Origin: Tissierella praeacuta_A
Lineage (GTDB): Bacteria > Bacillota > Clostridia > Tissierellales > Tissierellaceae
Direction: 5' to 3'
DNA length: 64,000 nt
Assembly: GCF_040396155.1 (NCBI RefSeq)
Contig: NZ_JBEBOY010000015.1
Coordinates: 11,448-75,447 of the forward strand
Shown here: piece by piece, positions 8,780 through 16,588 of the stretch
Layout: every line of letters begins with the position of its first letter
How positions within the stretch are numbered: position 1 is the first letter of the stretch
The notes under the pieces: model-generated
Seen by the model: the letters and a program-made list of their open reading frames with translations, nothing else
Database searches by the model: none
What the model was told of the DNA's origin: nothing
Translations under genes and position numbers: made by a program

Positions 8780-9793
8780 CTATTTCAAGCGAGTCATTAA
8801 ATACGCCAGGTATGGTGCTCCAATAAAGGTAGTCAATATACTTATTGGAATCTCACTGCCTGCTAGGCTCCTTGCAAGACAGTCTGCTGCAATTAAAATT
8901 ATACTACCAATAAATCCACTTAAAATAGTCGTGTGAAAATCATTTTTCTTTGTAATCATTCTTCCTATATGGGGAGCTATTAATCCTATAAAATATATTA
9001 TACCAGTGATACAAACAATACTAGCAACCACTAAAGTCGCAGCCACTATTACACCAAAACGTATTAATTCTACAGAGATACCTAAACTTTTCCCCTCATC
9101 ATCGCTTAAAGATAATATATTAATCTGCCATCTTAGTAAAATAAGTACTGTTATACCTATTAGAAAAAATGGCAATATGGATATTACCTTTTCCTTTGTA
9201 ACCCCTGCAAAACTTCCCATTGACCAAAATTCTATTGCTGCTAACTGACGTTCTGGATCTGCAAAAAATTTTAACATCATTATTAGACCTTGAGTTATAG
9301 AACCAATTACAATTCCTGAAAGTACAAATGTTAAAATTCCTTTATCCTTTGATAACTTAGTGAGACCTATTGCTATAAATACTGTTACTACAGCACCTAG
9401 AAAGGCAGATACAGCTACTGCAAATGTTCCACCTGCAATAAAAATAATAGCTATAGCTGCTCCTAGATTTGCCCCAGATGCTACTCCTATAATATCTGGT
9501 GTTGCAAGTGGATTTTTGAAAATAGTTTGATATACACTGCCAGATATACTAAGTCCTATTCCTGCTATGGTAACCATAATGGTTCTAGGAAGTCGAAGAG
9601 AAAAAAACACCATTTTTACAGTAGGTTCAACTTCACCACCAAAGATAATTTTAAAGATATCTCTCGGATGAATAGGATATCTACCTACTCCTATTGATAT
9701 TAGAAAAGCAGCCCCCAATAATATGGAGGCTATTAAATATTGCATAAACTCTTTGTTATGTTTTTTTACCAATATCTTATTATTAACATTCAT
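8780..9793 (-). CDS. FecCD-type ABC importer permease
   Basis: Polytopic membrane protein of the FecCD/BtuC family, 337 residues, with about ten hydrophobic segments. Family motifs include the early segment LRLPRTIMVTIAGIGLSISG, KNPLATPDIIGVASGANLGA, and GLIAPHIGRMI before the cytosolic coupling region. Its ATG overlaps the stop of the binding-protein gene in ATAATG, implying translational coupling. Homodimers of this family carry iron-siderophores, haem, cobalamin and, in the MolB branch, molybdate or tungstate. The sequence does not decide among these. Confidence 0.93.
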   Translation of the reverse strand: MNVNNKILVKKHNKEFMQYLIASILLGAAFLISIGVGRYPIHPRDIFKIIFGGEVEPTVKMVFFSLRLPRTIMVTIAGIGLSISGSVYQTIFKNPLATPDIIGVASGANLGAAIAIIFIAGGTFAVAVSAFLGAVVTVFIAIGLTKLSKDKGILTFVLSGIVIGSITQGLIMMLKFFADPERQLAAIEFWSMGSFAGVTKEKVISILPFFLIGITVLILLRWQINILSLSDDEGKSLGISVELIRFGVIVAATLVVASIVCITGIIYFIGLIAPHIGRMITKKNDFHTTILSGFIGSIILIAADCLARSLAGSEIPISILTTFIGAPYLAYLMTRLK

Positions 9794-10869
9794 TATTTTG
9801 TAATATCTTCCTTATTTATTTCTATATCATAAAACTCTTTATAAAAATCAGCAGCATCTTGTTTAAACTTATCATAAGAATAATCTTCTTCATATAATAT
9901 ACTTGTCAGCCACATTGTACCTAAAATACTTGATGGTATAGGTGCATCCCATGCTTCAAATGCATTTGGCATTACATAAACTTGACGGTTTTTCATTGCA
10001 GATATTGCAGATAGTTTATCGTTATTTATTATGTCCTCTTTTGTATAATCAGCACTAGGCACTATAATAATTATATCTGGATTATAGGCTAATAATTGCT
10101 CATATGAAATCGTAGCCCAATACGTATCCTCTATATCAGAAGCAACATTCATACCGCCTGCTGTTTCTATCATATAGTTTTGATACATTTTCTTTGGTGC
10201 AGTAGAAAGAAAATCACTATTTCCTCCTAGATAAACCTTATTATGCTCTTTATTCTCAGTTATTTTACTAATTTCTAAAATCTTCTCATCATAATATGAT
10301 ATTAATTTTTCAGCTCTATCTTCTGTTCCTGTAGCTTTACCAATCATTGTTAAAGTTTCTTTCAATAGACCCATATCTTCTGGGTTTACTGCTATTACTT
10401 TTATTCCTAATCCTTCAAGGCTTTCCACTGCTTCTTTTAATTTAATAGGTAAAATTACAAGATCTGGTTCAAGAGCAATACAGCCTTCTAGATCAAACTC
10501 TTTTGCAGTACCTACATTTGGAAGCTCTAAGAATTCAGGTGCTGCTAATGCATAAATATTCCTAGACTTTGCCTTTGCTTCTATGCCTACTACATTATCT
10601 TCTAGCCCCAAAGCAATCATCATAGAAGTAGTTATATAATATCCACTTACTATTTTCTCTGCCTTCTTCTCAAGTGTTACTTCTCTTCCCAGATGGTCTG
10701 TAATGTTAATACTTCCACTTTCTCCTACTTCTTTTTCTGTTTCCCCTTGAATTGCTCCCGATACTTGTCCTTCTTCAGGCTTAAGCTCGTCCTTTGGTTT
10801 ACAGCCCACCATGGATATAGTCATTACAATGGCTAATAAAACTAAAATTCCTCTTTTCCAAAAACTCAT
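9793..10869 (-). CDS. FecCD-type ABC importer substrate-binding lipoprotein
   Basis: Periplasmic-binding-protein type III lipoprotein that delivers substrate to the FecCD permease. The signal peptide MSFWKRGILVLLAIVMTISM leads to the lipobox MVGC. The mature protein begins with an acidic linker, then ITDHLGREVTLEKKAEKIVSGYYI (typical start of the fold), and the hinge and second lobe include YLGGNSDFLSTAPKKMYQN and TISYEQLLAYNPDIIII. I took the ATG at 10867-10869; a GTG five codons upstream is possible but lies directly on the AAGGGG ribosome site. The gene is divergent from the AOR-like gene across about 230 bases. No Fur-type box was seen in front of it, which argues mildly against ferric iron as substrate. 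Confidence 0.9.
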   Translation of the reverse strand: MSFWKRGILVLLAIVMTISMVGCKPKDELKPEEGQVSGAIQGETEKEVGESGSINITDHLGREVTLEKKAEKIVSGYYITTSMMIALGLEDNVVGIEAKAKSRNIYALAAPEFLELPNVGTAKEFDLEGCIALEPDLVILPIKLKEAVESLEGLGIKVIAVNPEDMGLLKETLTMIGKATGTEDRAEKLISYYDEKILEISKITENKEHNKVYLGGNSDFLSTAPKKMYQNYMIETAGGMNVASDIEDTYWATISYEQLLAYNPDIIIIVPSADYTKEDIINNDKLSAISAMKNRQVYVMPNAFEAWDAPIPSSILGTMWLTSILYEEDYSYDKFKQDAADFYKEFYDIEINKEDITK

Positions 10870-10947
10870 TTTTATTTTCCACACCCCTTCTTAATCAATC
10901 AATGTACTATTCTAGCTGTATACATCTGTCCAATACAACATAATGTA

Positions 10948-10976
10948 GATATATCATATATAATTTTTCATGTCAA
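10948..10976 (-). promoter_or_regulatory. Promoter of the FecCD importer operon
   Basis: On the minus strand TTGACA (10971-10976), 17-base spacer, TATATC (10948-10953). The leader to the ATG is roughly 75 nt. No conserved riboswitch was recognised in it. Confidence 0.65.
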
Positions 10977-11060
10977 TATTTTAACCATCCTTTTAAAATT
11001 ATCTATAATTATTCTTTTACTATAGATTAACTTAATTTAGAAAGGTGCTTTTATAAATGA

Positions 11061-11066
11061 TATAAT
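11061..11066 (+). promoter_or_regulatory. Probable -10 box of the AOR-like gene
   Basis: TATAAT lies 31 bases before the start codon; the matching -35 is weak (TTAGAA-like). A weak -35 would fit an activator-dependent promoter but this is only an inference. Confidence 0.4.
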
Positions 11067-11096
11067 CTATTTGAATATAAAATTAGGAGGCATTTT

Positions 11097-12644
11097 ATGG
11101 GCAAAATAATTTATATAAATCTCACAAATCGACAGATTGTTGAAAAAGAAAATAACTTTTCTGATTATGGCAGAGGTCTTATTGCAACAATTATAGATAA
11201 AGAAGTCCCCCCTGATACAGATAGACTAGATGATAAAAATGCAGTAGTATTAGTTCCAGGACTATTTTCAGGAACTCTTGCACCTAGTACAGGAAGATTA
11301 TTAATAGGTACTAAAAAATCAAAAGATGAAGGTATTCAAATTTCAAATTTAGCAGGAACTATATCTCAAAAATTATCATCATTTAATATAGATGCCATTG
11401 TTATATTAGGAAGAAATACTGAAAACATACCTTTAACCACAGTAATCGAAGAAAATAATATTACTTTAAATACTATAGACAGTATTAAAGGAATGGATAT
11501 CTCCCCTACCATAGATATAATACATAAACTTTATGGAAAACATTGCGGAATCATTGGCATAGGACCTGCTGGAGAGAACTTATTACCAATATCAACTTTA
11601 TTTAGTACATATCCAGAAGGTAATCCTTCGTTCTATTGTGCGAGAAATAGTATCGGTGATATATTTGGACACAAGGGCATAAAGGCCTTAGTAGTTAATA
11701 GTAAATCACATTTTAATGCTAATGTATGGGATAAAGAAAATATGAAACAAGCTTCAAAAGCTTTATCAAGAATCATAATAGAGCATCCTATCTGTGGTAA
11801 GGCTTTACCGGGACTTGGTTCTATTACTTTAATGAAAATGTTAAAACAAGGCAAGAATATTGATATAAGTCAAGTGGATTTTAAGAGACACAATAAAGAT
11901 ATAGAATTTAAAATAAATAGAACATGCTCTCCTCTTTGTGTAGTAGGATGCTTAAATAGGCATGCTAAAGCAGAAGAAGACTATTACTCTGCTCCTACTG
12001 AAAGTGAAGCTCTTGCAGCATTAAATGAATCATTCGGTATAAATAATAAACATTATGCAAAGGACTTTACAAAAAGATGTTTTGAATTAGGAATAGATTG
12101 TATCGAATTTATATTCAGCTGTAATATTTATTTTAGTCTTCAAGGAATAAAAGGCAATATAGAAGAAATGGATAAGGCTTTAGAAGAAGTTAGAAATATG
12201 ACATTGACTGGTAGAGTGCTGGGCAGTAAAACTACGGGTATATATAATTTATTTAGAGAAAAAGAAGAATATAAAACTATGGTAACAAAACCTTCTATAA
12301 CAGAAGAAGATAACTTTAATATAAATATTCAATCAAAATCTGTTAATATACCAGGATTATCGGATTTAGATTATCTTTATGCCTATATAATTGCTCTAGA
12401 AAACCTTGGATTTTGTCTATTTGCTTCCTTTGCTTTTATAGATAACGATGAGGCTTTATCATTATTATCAAATATGTACTTATATAAAACAGGAGTAAAA
12501 ACAAGTGAAAAAGAGATTTTACAGTATGCAATTCAGACAATAAAAAATGAAAAAGAATATGAAAGGAAAGTCAAATTAAATAATGTATCTAAGACCATAC
12601 CTGAATTTGTAAAAGTACTATATAGATATTTCCATAAGAATTAA
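11097..12644 (+). CDS. Aldehyde:ferredoxin oxidoreductase-family protein, short form
   Basis: Tungsten- or molybdenum-bis-pterin oxidoreductase family (AOR), 515 residues against the usual 600 or more. The N-terminal half carries the pterin-binding features YGRGL (residues 24-28), the PSTGRL stretch (63-68) and ARNSIGDIFGHKGIKAL (182-198), a degenerate form of the family's AxRGGxGxVMGSKxLKA. Cysteines that would bind a [4Fe-4S] cluster are C277, C281, C285 and C440 (in LGFC). The first spacing is C-x3-C where classical AORs have C-x2-C. Its start follows TTAGGAGG by five bases. The divergent FecCD importer may supply metal or substrate; that link is only positional. It could be an active oxidoreductase for an unknown aldehyde or acid, or a diverged paralogue with another role. 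Confidence 0.8.
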   Translation: MGKIIYINLTNRQIVEKENNFSDYGRGLIATIIDKEVPPDTDRLDDKNAVVLVPGLFSGTLAPSTGRLLIGTKKSKDEGIQISNLAGTISQKLSSFNIDAIVILGRNTENIPLTTVIEENNITLNTIDSIKGMDISPTIDIIHKLYGKHCGIIGIGPAGENLLPISTLFSTYPEGNPSFYCARNSIGDIFGHKGIKALVVNSKSHFNANVWDKENMKQASKALSRIIIEHPICGKALPGLGSITLMKMLKQGKNIDISQVDFKRHNKDIEFKINRTCSPLCVVGCLNRHAKAEEDYYSAPTESEALAALNESFGINNKHYAKDFTKRCFELGIDCIEFIFSCNIYFSLQGIKGNIEEMDKALEEVRNMTLTGRVLGSKTTGIYNLFREKEEYKTMVTKPSITEEDNFNINIQSKSVNIPGLSDLDYLYAYIIALENLGFCLFASFAFIDNDEALSLLSNMYLYKTGVKTSEKEILQYAIQTIKNEKEYERKVKLNNVSKTIPEFVKVLYRYFHKN

Positions 12645-12847
12645 AACTTTTTATAAAAAAACATTTCCTATTATGGTTTATACTAAAAAGAAAAACTAAG
12701 AAGCCTTAGTAAAATTGCTGTAGGTCACTAAAAAATGCTAATTCTCCTTAAACAACTTTATCTAAAAATTAAACTTATCTACAATAAAATTTATTATGGA
12801 ACTACAAACCCATTTTTATTCAAAGATTATATAAAACTTTACAAAAT
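12645..12847. other. Intergenic AT-rich stretch
   Basis: Between the AOR-like gene and the terminator of the convergent ECF operon. No reading frame with coding character, no RNA motif and no strong terminator hairpin for the AOR-like gene were seen. Confidence 0.5.
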
Positions 12848-12881
12848 AGAACTGGTTTAGCCTATGCAATCAACCAGTTCT
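12848..12881 (-). terminator. Terminator hairpin of the ECF operon
   Basis: Ten-base perfect arms AGAACTGGTT / AACCAGTTCT around a 14-base loop, about 90 bases past the ECF ATPase stop. The T tract on the minus strand is short (ATTTTG), so termination strength is uncertain. Confidence 0.6.
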
Positions 12882-12972
12882 ATGTTTCTTATATATAAGT
12901 CAATCTCTATAGGGTTTTGAAAAATGCTTTTCAGCCTTTTGAATGTTTTTTATGAAGATTATTATATAATAT

Positions 12973-14463
12973 CTATGCCTTTAATCTTTGTTCATTGGAA
13001 AAGAAATTACTTAATAATCTTACTGCTTCTGAATCCATAGGTCTATGCCAAAGAACTCTGCCCTCCTCCATAAACAACAGATAGGTACAGACTTTATAAA
13101 TCAACTCTGGATCATGTGTAATCAAGAACAAACTCTTACCCATATTTCTCAGTCGATTCATATTTTCCGCAACTTCCAGCATATGTCTATAATCTAACCC
13201 ACTGGTAGGTTCGTCAAAAATCAAAATCTCCTTATTTGAAGCTATGGCACTGCCTATGGCAACCCTTTGTTTCTCTCCACCCGACAGTGACATTGGATGG
13301 AGTTCAATTTTATCCAAAAGGTCCAAACTACTAAGGATTTCCTCTGCATTACATTTATCTTTATCATTGTCTTCTCCATACATACTAAGGAGTAATTCAT
13401 CTAACACATCTTCTGTAAAAAGTTGGTGATTAACATCCTGCATAACCATATAAGAAATATGTCGGCGTTGCTTAGCAAAATAAGAGTCACCATTTAATTT
13501 CAATATTCCTTCTGCAGTCTTATCCAATCCGCAAAGACATCTGGCAAATGTGGATTTCCCTGCACCATTGTTTCCAATGATACCAACAATCTCCCCCTGT
13601 GGAAGTTGTAAATCTGGTATATCCAATTTAAGCGGTCCCTTCTTCTCGTAGAAAAACCTAAAATCTTTAATATATAGCTTGTTACCATCCATATCTGACA
13701 CAGCTTCTGGCAATAAAGAGAAAGGATTCAATGAACGCAGCCCCATTTCTTTCAACTGATCTGGACTCAATGTCTGAAACTCCTGTCTAGTAAACTCTCG
13801 GCAAATAGCCCCCTGTTTCATATAGATGATTCGGTCTGCATAAGGAACAAGATAATAAAGTCGATGTTCTGCCACAATAACTGTCTTTCCCTGTTTCTGC
13901 CAGCGGCAAATCACATGGGTAAGGTCTTCAATTGTGGAAATATCCAAATTGGAAGACGGCTCGTCCAATACTACAATATCAGGATGGATAGTGTCTGCAG
14001 AGGCACAGGCAATTTTTTGTTTCTCTCCACCAGAAAGCGCAAATAAACTTCGATTCAATAGTTTTTCAAGCTTAAGGCTTTTCGTTGTCTGCTCTAAACG
14101 ATCTAAAATCTCTGAAAATGGCAGTGCCATATTTTCACAGCCAAATACAATTTCACTGGTGGTATCCACATTATAAAACTGTGTCCGAGGATTTTGGAAT
14201 ACGGATCCTACTCGCTGTGCAATTTGATAAAGAGGTAATTCACACAACTCCTTGCCATCTAGTAAAACTTGTCCCGTCATTTCGCCTTCATAGTAATGTG
14301 GAATTAATCCATTAATCAGTCGAGACAAGGTAGTCTTTCCACACCCTGACTCTCCACAGAGCAATATAGTTTCTCCATCTTTAATTTTCAAATTGATATG
14401 ATGAAGTCCATTTTTTGCTTCTCCACTTCCATAAATAAATGAAACATCTTTTATTTCAATCAT
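12973..14463 (-). CDS. ECF transporter ATPase, two fused ATP-binding domains
   Basis: Energy-coupling-factor ATPase in which the A and A' subunits form one 496-residue chain. Domain 1 (about 1-240): Walker A GESGCGKTT, signature LSGGEKQK, Walker B IVVLDEPSSNLD. Domain 2 (about 265-490): Walker A GNNGAGKST, signature LSGGEKQR, Walker B ILIFDEPTSGLD, H-loop LITHDPE. Both domains look catalytically complete. It lies 11 bases after the EcfT gene and completes a dedicated (group I) ECF importer with its own S and T components. The Q-loop region NPRTQFYNVD in domain 1 is a typical ECF ATPase feature. It is the last gene of the tetR-ecfS-ecfT-ecfA unit. Confidence 0.93.
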   Translation of the reverse strand: MIEIKDVSFIYGSGEAKNGLHHINLKIKDGETILLCGESGCGKTTLSRLINGLIPHYYEGEMTGQVLLDGKELCELPLYQIAQRVGSVFQNPRTQFYNVDTTSEIVFGCENMALPFSEILDRLEQTTKSLKLEKLLNRSLFALSGGEKQKIACASADTIHPDIVVLDEPSSNLDISTIEDLTHVICRWQKQGKTVIVAEHRLYYLVPYADRIIYMKQGAICREFTRQEFQTLSPDQLKEMGLRSLNPFSLLPEAVSDMDGNKLYIKDFRFFYEKKGPLKLDIPDLQLPQGEIVGIIGNNGAGKSTFARCLCGLDKTAEGILKLNGDSYFAKQRRHISYMVMQDVNHQLFTEDVLDELLLSMYGEDNDKDKCNAEEILSSLDLLDKIELHPMSLSGGEKQRVAIGSAIASNKEILIFDEPTSGLDYRHMLEVAENMNRLRNMGKSLFLITHDPELIYKVCTYLLFMEEGRVLWHRPMDSEAVRLLSNFFSNEQRLKA

Positions 14464-14474
14464 TGTCTTACCCC

Positions 14475-15191
14475 CTAAATCATAAAAAAGGTAGTTGCCA
14501 ACAACACAGCGGAAACCACTAGTGTTATCACGTCATAATAAGTGAACCCGATTTTGGTAATGTTTGTCCGAGCAACTGGATTATCCAATCCACGGGTCAG
14601 AGCAGCGGCAGATAGTTCATCACCAATTTTCACAACTGAAATCATCATGGGGATAAAACGATATTCCACTAAGGCAGCTGGGTTTTGCCAAAATTTTTTA
14701 GTTCCAAACTGAATTTCCCGCATACGCATAGCATCCTTAATAGCTGCCGATTCCTCCTTCATAGTAGGGAGGAATCGGAAAAGAACGGAAACAGGAATTG
14801 AAATTTTCCGACTGATGTGCATGTGACCCATTGCTGATATAAACTCGCTTGCTTTAGTAGAGCGGATAATATAAGACCCCATCGCAAATGTAGGAAACAG
14901 CCGAAGTACCACACCTACTAAAAATACGACAATCATATTTAGAACTATATTCAGATGTATCATCCCTTGTATTTCTTTAGTAGCTAAAGCAATAGAAAAC
15001 AACACCAAAAAGCTAATCCCCATCTTAATCTGTTTGTTGCTTATTAAAAGAAATGTTGGAATGAATGCCACAGCAATCATAAAGGATGCATGGCTATATA
15101 AAAATTCAGCGGTAGAAACAACAGCCATGAGCAATAGTTTCGTCCGTGGATCCAAATGATACTTCCTATTTGCCATAGTTTGTGTGTACAT
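14475..15191 (-). CDS. ecfT: ECF transporter transmembrane T component
   Basis: Membrane scaffold that connects the S component to the ATPases; 238 residues with about five or six hydrophobic helices. The coupling motifs of the family, Ala-Arg-Gly and similar, are seen as AMRMREIQFG (about residues 149-158) and AAALTRGLDNP (about 195-205). The gene begins where the S-component gene ends (one shared base) and is followed closely by the ATPase gene. The N-terminal HLDPRTKLLLM is the family's common DPRTKL motif. Confidence 0.92.
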   Translation of the reverse strand: MYTQTMANRKYHLDPRTKLLLMAVVSTAEFLYSHASFMIAVAFIPTFLLISNKQIKMGISFLVLFSIALATKEIQGMIHLNIVLNMIVVFLVGVVLRLFPTFAMGSYIIRSTKASEFISAMGHMHISRKISIPVSVLFRFLPTMKEESAAIKDAMRMREIQFGTKKFWQNPAALVEYRFIPMMISVVKIGDELSAAALTRGLDNPVARTNITKIGFTYYDVITLVVSAVLLATTFFMI

Positions 15192-15778
15192 TATGCAATA
15201 CCAGCTCTCTTGAAATGCTTTTTCAGCATTTTATGACCAAGGAAAGCACCGCAAATACCGCCAACAAATAAAATCAATAATCCAACATATAGCATCCATG
15301 AAGGCATAATAGAACTCAAAGTAGCAGCATACTGTTCTCCCATAGAGTCATAAATATTATCCCAATAGGATTGTCCGGCAAACCACATAGGTGCAGGACA
15401 ACCAATCATTCCAAGACTAAATACAGCATAACTTAGTGTAGTGATTTTGAAACTCTTATATTGTCCAATGCGTAGTACTAAATCTGCAGCAATCCCACCT
15501 ATAGACCAAACAATAAGACCAATCCATGTATATCCAATTAGAAAAAAGAAAATCCCACATAGAATTCCCGTAATTGTTAACATTCCAAATTTCTTAATTT
15601 TTGTATAATAAAGCATCATTGGAATACCACACACAGTAGGCCAGATAAATAACAAAAATGGATATATTACTGGCAACGTTGTTAATAATCCAAAAACGAA
15701 AAATACCGCAAGGGTCATTGCACTATAAATACCAACATCAATTAAATCCTTCCCTGTCAGTTTATTAGTTTTTTCCAT
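15191..15778 (-). CDS. ECF substrate-specific S component, Trep_Strep family
   Basis: Integral membrane S component, 195 residues, with six predicted helices. The N-terminal segment LTGKDLIDVGIYSAMTLAVFFVF and the WPTVCGIPMMLYY and WFAGQSYW regions resemble the Trep_Strep (PF09605-like) family of uncharacterised ECF S components; this is recognition from memory, not a search. The substrate of this family is not settled to my knowledge. It is the second gene after tetR (67-base gap) and is directly followed by ecfT and the fused ATPase. A neighbouring pair of ABC half-transporters under the same operator suggests joint handling of one compound. Confidence 0.82.
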   Translation of the reverse strand: MEKTNKLTGKDLIDVGIYSAMTLAVFFVFGLLTTLPVIYPFLLFIWPTVCGIPMMLYYTKIKKFGMLTITGILCGIFFFLIGYTWIGLIVWSIGGIAADLVLRIGQYKSFKITTLSYAVFSLGMIGCPAPMWFAGQSYWDNIYDSMGEQYAATLSSIMPSWMLYVGLLILFVGGICGAFLGHKMLKKHFKRAGIA

Positions 15779-15806
15779 ATTAGATCATCCTTTCAAATTA
15801 TAAAAT

Positions 15807-15824
15807 AGTTAGAGTTGACTAACT
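15807..15824. promoter_or_regulatory. Palindrome between tetR and the S-component gene
   Basis: AGTTAG-AGTTGA-CTAACT, six-base arms, in the 67-base gap. On the minus strand a TATAAT-like box follows just downstream, so it could be an operator on an internal promoter. It differs from the tandem site upstream of tetR. Confidence 0.35.
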
Positions 15825-15845
15825 CCTGCATAAAAATTTGGGGGA

Positions 15846-16469
15846 TTAAATCCCCAAAACTTTTTGCCATCCTGAACTGAAAAAATCAGCCAAAGTATGG
15901 ACATATTTCAAGGCCGAAGCCTTAGGATAATTGTGCATCACGATTTCAGAAATAGAAGCATAATAAGCATGAATAAGCATATGCCACTCATCTTCTTCTA
16001 ACTGGTTAACTGGTACACCTCGTTCCTTCAGTTCCGCCATAAGGCGTAGAGTTTCCCGTACATCTAAGCGAACCACATCGTCCAAAAATGCAGCATACTT
16101 TGTACCATCCGAACACATCAAAAGTAACTTAAAAATATCGAAATGCTCATATATGTATTCGATAATCTTTACAATGGTGTCTTCCGATAACTTCCATAAA
16201 TTAATTAGTTCATCAGTCTTCGCCATTTCAAAGTGTTTTATAATGGATTCTGAGTACATTTTAGAAACTATCTGAACAACTGGCTCTACCAATTCGCCAA
16301 ACAAAGCTTCTTTGTCTCCAAAATGGTTATAAAAAGCACCGTTGGTTACGTTAGCATCCTTGCATATTTCTCGGATACTAGCCCGCTCAAAGCCAAGCTC
16401 CAAGAAATGTTGTTGTGCACAAATTAGAAGATTTTCATGTGTTTTCTGAAAGTCCCTTGACAATTTCAT
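15846..16469 (-). CDS. TetR-family transcriptional regulator
   Basis: Dimeric DNA-binding repressor, 207 residues. The N-terminal helix-turn-helix is clear: ERASIREICKDANVTNGAFYNHFGDKEALF (about residues 28-57), a textbook TetR motif. The C-terminal ligand domain is not informative. It is divergent from the two ABC half-transporter genes and precedes the ECF genes on its own strand, so one repressor probably controls both arms. The ATG at 16469 has its GGAGG only one base away; a TTG two codons later (16463) has ideal seven-base spacing and may be the true start. Tandem palindromes at 16489-16514 are its likely operator. Confidence 0.92.
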   Translation of the reverse strand: MKLSRDFQKTHENLLICAQQHFLELGFERASIREICKDANVTNGAFYNHFGDKEALFGELVEPVVQIVSKMYSESIIKHFEMAKTDELINLWKLSEDTIVKIIEYIYEHFDIFKLLLMCSDGTKYAAFLDDVVRLDVRETLRLMAELKERGVPVNQLEEDEWHMLIHAYYASISEIVMHNYPKASALKYVHTLADFFSSGWQKVLGI

Positions 16470-16488
16470 ACCTCCATTTTATACTAAA

Positions 16489-16514
16489 ATTACGCTGTAA
16501 TATTACGCTGTAAT
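16489..16514. promoter_or_regulatory. Tandem palindromic operator between tetR and the ABC half-transporters
   Basis: Two abutting copies of the 13-base palindrome ATTACGCTGTAAT (16489-16501 and 16502-16514), with AAA and TTT flanks making the whole site nearly symmetric. It lies 20-45 bases in front of tetR and 75-100 bases before the first ABC gene. Being unique to this divergent gap, it is the best candidate binding site for the TetR protein. Confidence 0.8.
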
Positions 16515-16588
16515 TTTAATTTTAGCACGCTCTATAACAAAATGCAATAGAAGAATATAAAAAAATAAATCCTCAAGGAGGGATGTTT

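Noticed and set aside
10885..11096. Fur box in the gap before the FecCD importer
   Set aside because: No 7-1-7 or GATAAT-type repeat was found; only a short TGTATACA palindrome is present.
13244..14315. Several open frames on the plus strand inside the ECF ATPase gene
   Set aside because: They are antisense shadows of a gene with complete ABC motifs; none has a ribosome site or recognisable product.
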